DNA of 7,423 nucleotides from Opitutus sp. GAS368. Lineage in GTDB: Bacteria; Verrucomicrobiota; Verrucomicrobiia; Opitutales; Opitutaceae. Below the pieces are notes generated by a model. It was given only the letters and a program-made list of their open reading frames with translations. It searched no databases and was not told the DNA's origin. The stretch lies in NCBI GenBank assembly GCA_945862035.1, contig CAMAXB010000154.1, positions 1 through 7,423 on the forward strand, written 5' to 3'. Below are positions 6,672 to 7,423 of the stretch, one piece after another (position 1 is the first letter of the stretch; each line of letters opens with the position of its first letter). A program made the translations under genes and the position numbers.

Positions 6672-6697
6672 CATCGTGTAACCCAATAGGTTACTTG
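6672..6697. repeat. 26-bp palindromic repeat, copy B (upstream of the HTH gene)
   Basis: The unit is CATCGT (6672-6677), GTAACC, spacer CAATA, GGTTAC (6689-6694) and TTG (6695-6697). The flanks match copy A in direct orientation, but the 17-bp core GTAACCCAATAGGTTAC is the exact reverse complement of the core in copy A. On the minus strand the repeat ends in ACGATG, giving an out-of-frame ATG 8 bases before the HTH start. Its position just before the gene fits an operator or leader element. The remaining 64 bases up to the aminotransferase stop hold no clear promoter. Confidence 0.85.
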
Positions 6698-6761
6698 ACG
6701 ATTGTTAAACAGCTACAGGTATCCAGTGGGTCGCTACGCTGGTCAGGCCGGGCGGCCGGTG

Positions 6762-7423
6762 CTAGAGCGCGGCCTTTATCCGGCGTAGGGCCTCGGCCAG
6801 CGTGGCGCGCGGACAGCCGAAGTTGAGGCGGACGTGCTGGCCGGGCTTGGTGCCGAAGAACGTGCCCTCGCTCAGGCCGACCCCATGAGCCTCGAAGTGG
6901 GCGATCGGGTCGGCGAGCTTGAGCCCGGATACGTTGAGCCAGGCGAGGTAGGTCGCCTCAATCGGGGCCTCGACGCGCACGCCGGGCAATTCGCGGGCAA
7001 TGAAGTCGAGGAGGAAGTCGCGGTTGCCCCGCAGGTAGGCGAGCAGGGCCTGACGCCAAGGCTCGCTGTCGCGGTAAGCCGCCTCGCAGGCGGTGAAGCC
7101 GAGGGCAGTGACCTCGGCGACGATCCCGGCCCCGGCCTTGGTGAAGCGCTGGCGCAGGGCAGGGTCCGCAATGATGGCGAACGAGGTGCCGAGTCCGGGT
7201 ACGTTGTAGGTTTTACTCGGGGCCATCAGCGTAACGGTGCGCGCCGCCAATTCGGAGGACAGGCTGGCGGCTGGCACGTGGGGGAGCGCCGGGTCGAGAA
7301 TGAGATCGCAATGGATTTCGTCGGAGCAGAGCACGAGTTGGTGGCGGGCGCAGAACTCGCCCAGCCGCACAAGTTCCTCGCGGCGCCAGACGCGAGCGAG
7401 GGGGTTGTGCGGATTGCAGAGGG
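6762..7423 (-). CDS. PLP-dependent aminotransferase, MalY/PatB type (5' part outside window)
   Basis: The last 219 residues are visible and the gene runs off the right edge, so the true start is not in the window (a GTG at 7370 is internal). Fold-type I PLP enzyme motifs appear in order: LCNPHNP, the PLP pyridine-binding Asp in CSDEIHCDLIL, the Schiff-base lysine in APSKTYNVPGLG, and the carboxylate-binding Arg in RLNFGCPRA. The SDEIHCDL and SKTYN-x-PGL pattern is typical of MalY/PatB enzymes, which act as cystathionine beta-lyases (C-S lyases giving homocysteine, pyruvate and ammonia) or as aminotransferases. Substrate cannot be told from this part. It ends at TAG 6762-6764, 95 bases before the HTH gene on the same strand. 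A GC-rich imperfect palindrome follows the stop but lacks a T-run, so no terminator is called. Confidence 0.92.
   Translation of the reverse strand, partial: LCNPHNPLARVWRREELVRLGEFCARHQLVLCSDEIHCDLILDPALPHVPAASLSSELAARTVTLMAPSKTYNVPGLGTSFAIIADPALRQRFTKAGAGIVAEVTALGFTACEAAYRDSEPWRQALLAYLRGNRDFLLDFIARELPGVRVEAPIEATYLAWLNVSGLKLADPIAHFEAHGVGLSEGTFFGTKPGQHVRLNFGCPRATLAEALRRIKAAL

Larger units (their letters stand above)
6277..6697. mobile_element. Candidate one-gene cassette: repeat, HTH gene, repeat
   Basis: A 363-bp gene is enclosed by two 26-bp repeat copies with almost no spare bases (1 on one side, 5 on the other), giving a compact unit of about 420 bp. No transposase, integrase or terminal inverted repeat of a known insertion sequence is present, so if mobile it would need an enzyme encoded elsewhere. 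The alternative is a stationary autoregulator with two operators. The exact fit of the repeats to the gene ends favours a modular unit, but mobility is inference. Confidence 0.35.

Noticed and set aside
6277..6697. CRISPR array or insertion sequence
   Set aside because: There are only two repeat copies about 370 bases apart with a gene between them, no regular spacers, no cas genes and no transposase.
6741..6765. GC-rich palindrome after the aminotransferase stop as a terminator
   Set aside because: The stem is short and imperfect (GGCC-GGGC-GGCC) and no T-run follows.

Overview
This is a GC-rich chromosomal window with ordinary housekeeping genes. It looks like Verrucomicrobiota, and an Opitutaceae-type genome is my best guess. 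That rests on general resemblance of the proteins, the GC-rich codon use, the sparse Shine-Dalgarno sequences and the style of the small HTH protein; no rRNA or marker phylogeny is present, so it is inference. There are no tRNA or rRNA genes, no CRISPR array, no phage genes and no recognisable insertion sequence.

Left part, plus strand (1-2518): a complete DEAD-box RNA helicase with an RGG-type tail, then a uracil-DNA glycosylase pseudogene broken by an in-frame TAG inside its uracil-binding motif and by a +1 frameshift, then a secreted FKBP-type prolyl isomerase. Middle part (2484-4408): a RarD/EamA-type membrane transporter on the minus strand that overlaps the FKBP gene tail to tail. A small lipoprotein gene lies upstream of it on the same strand, and a Pro/Ala-rich gene on the plus strand diverges from it. 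The Pro/Ala-rich gene has a GspB-like C-terminal domain and is broken by frameshifts. No stretch over about 300 bases is empty.

Right part, minus strand (4426-7423), in transcription order: a truncated PLP aminotransferase (MalY/PatB type) running off the window edge, a 120-residue HTH protein, a tRNA-dihydrouridine synthase and a MarC-family membrane protein. The last two are 16 bases apart and probably cotranscribed.

The most interesting structure is around the HTH gene. It is closely bracketed by two copies of a 26-bp repeat, one ending 5 bases before its ATG and the other starting 1 base after its stop. The repeat is CATCGT, then GTAACC-N5-GGTTAC, then TTG. The outer flanks of the two copies are in direct orientation, but the central 17-bp palindrome is exactly reverse-complemented between them. 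This looks either like a one-gene mobile cassette with its own junction sites, or like an autoregulator with operators at its own promoter and at the dus-marC promoter. A second theme is that all the frameshifts in the two broken genes can be repaired by removing one base at a run of G, which points to G-tract slippage or to sequencing error.
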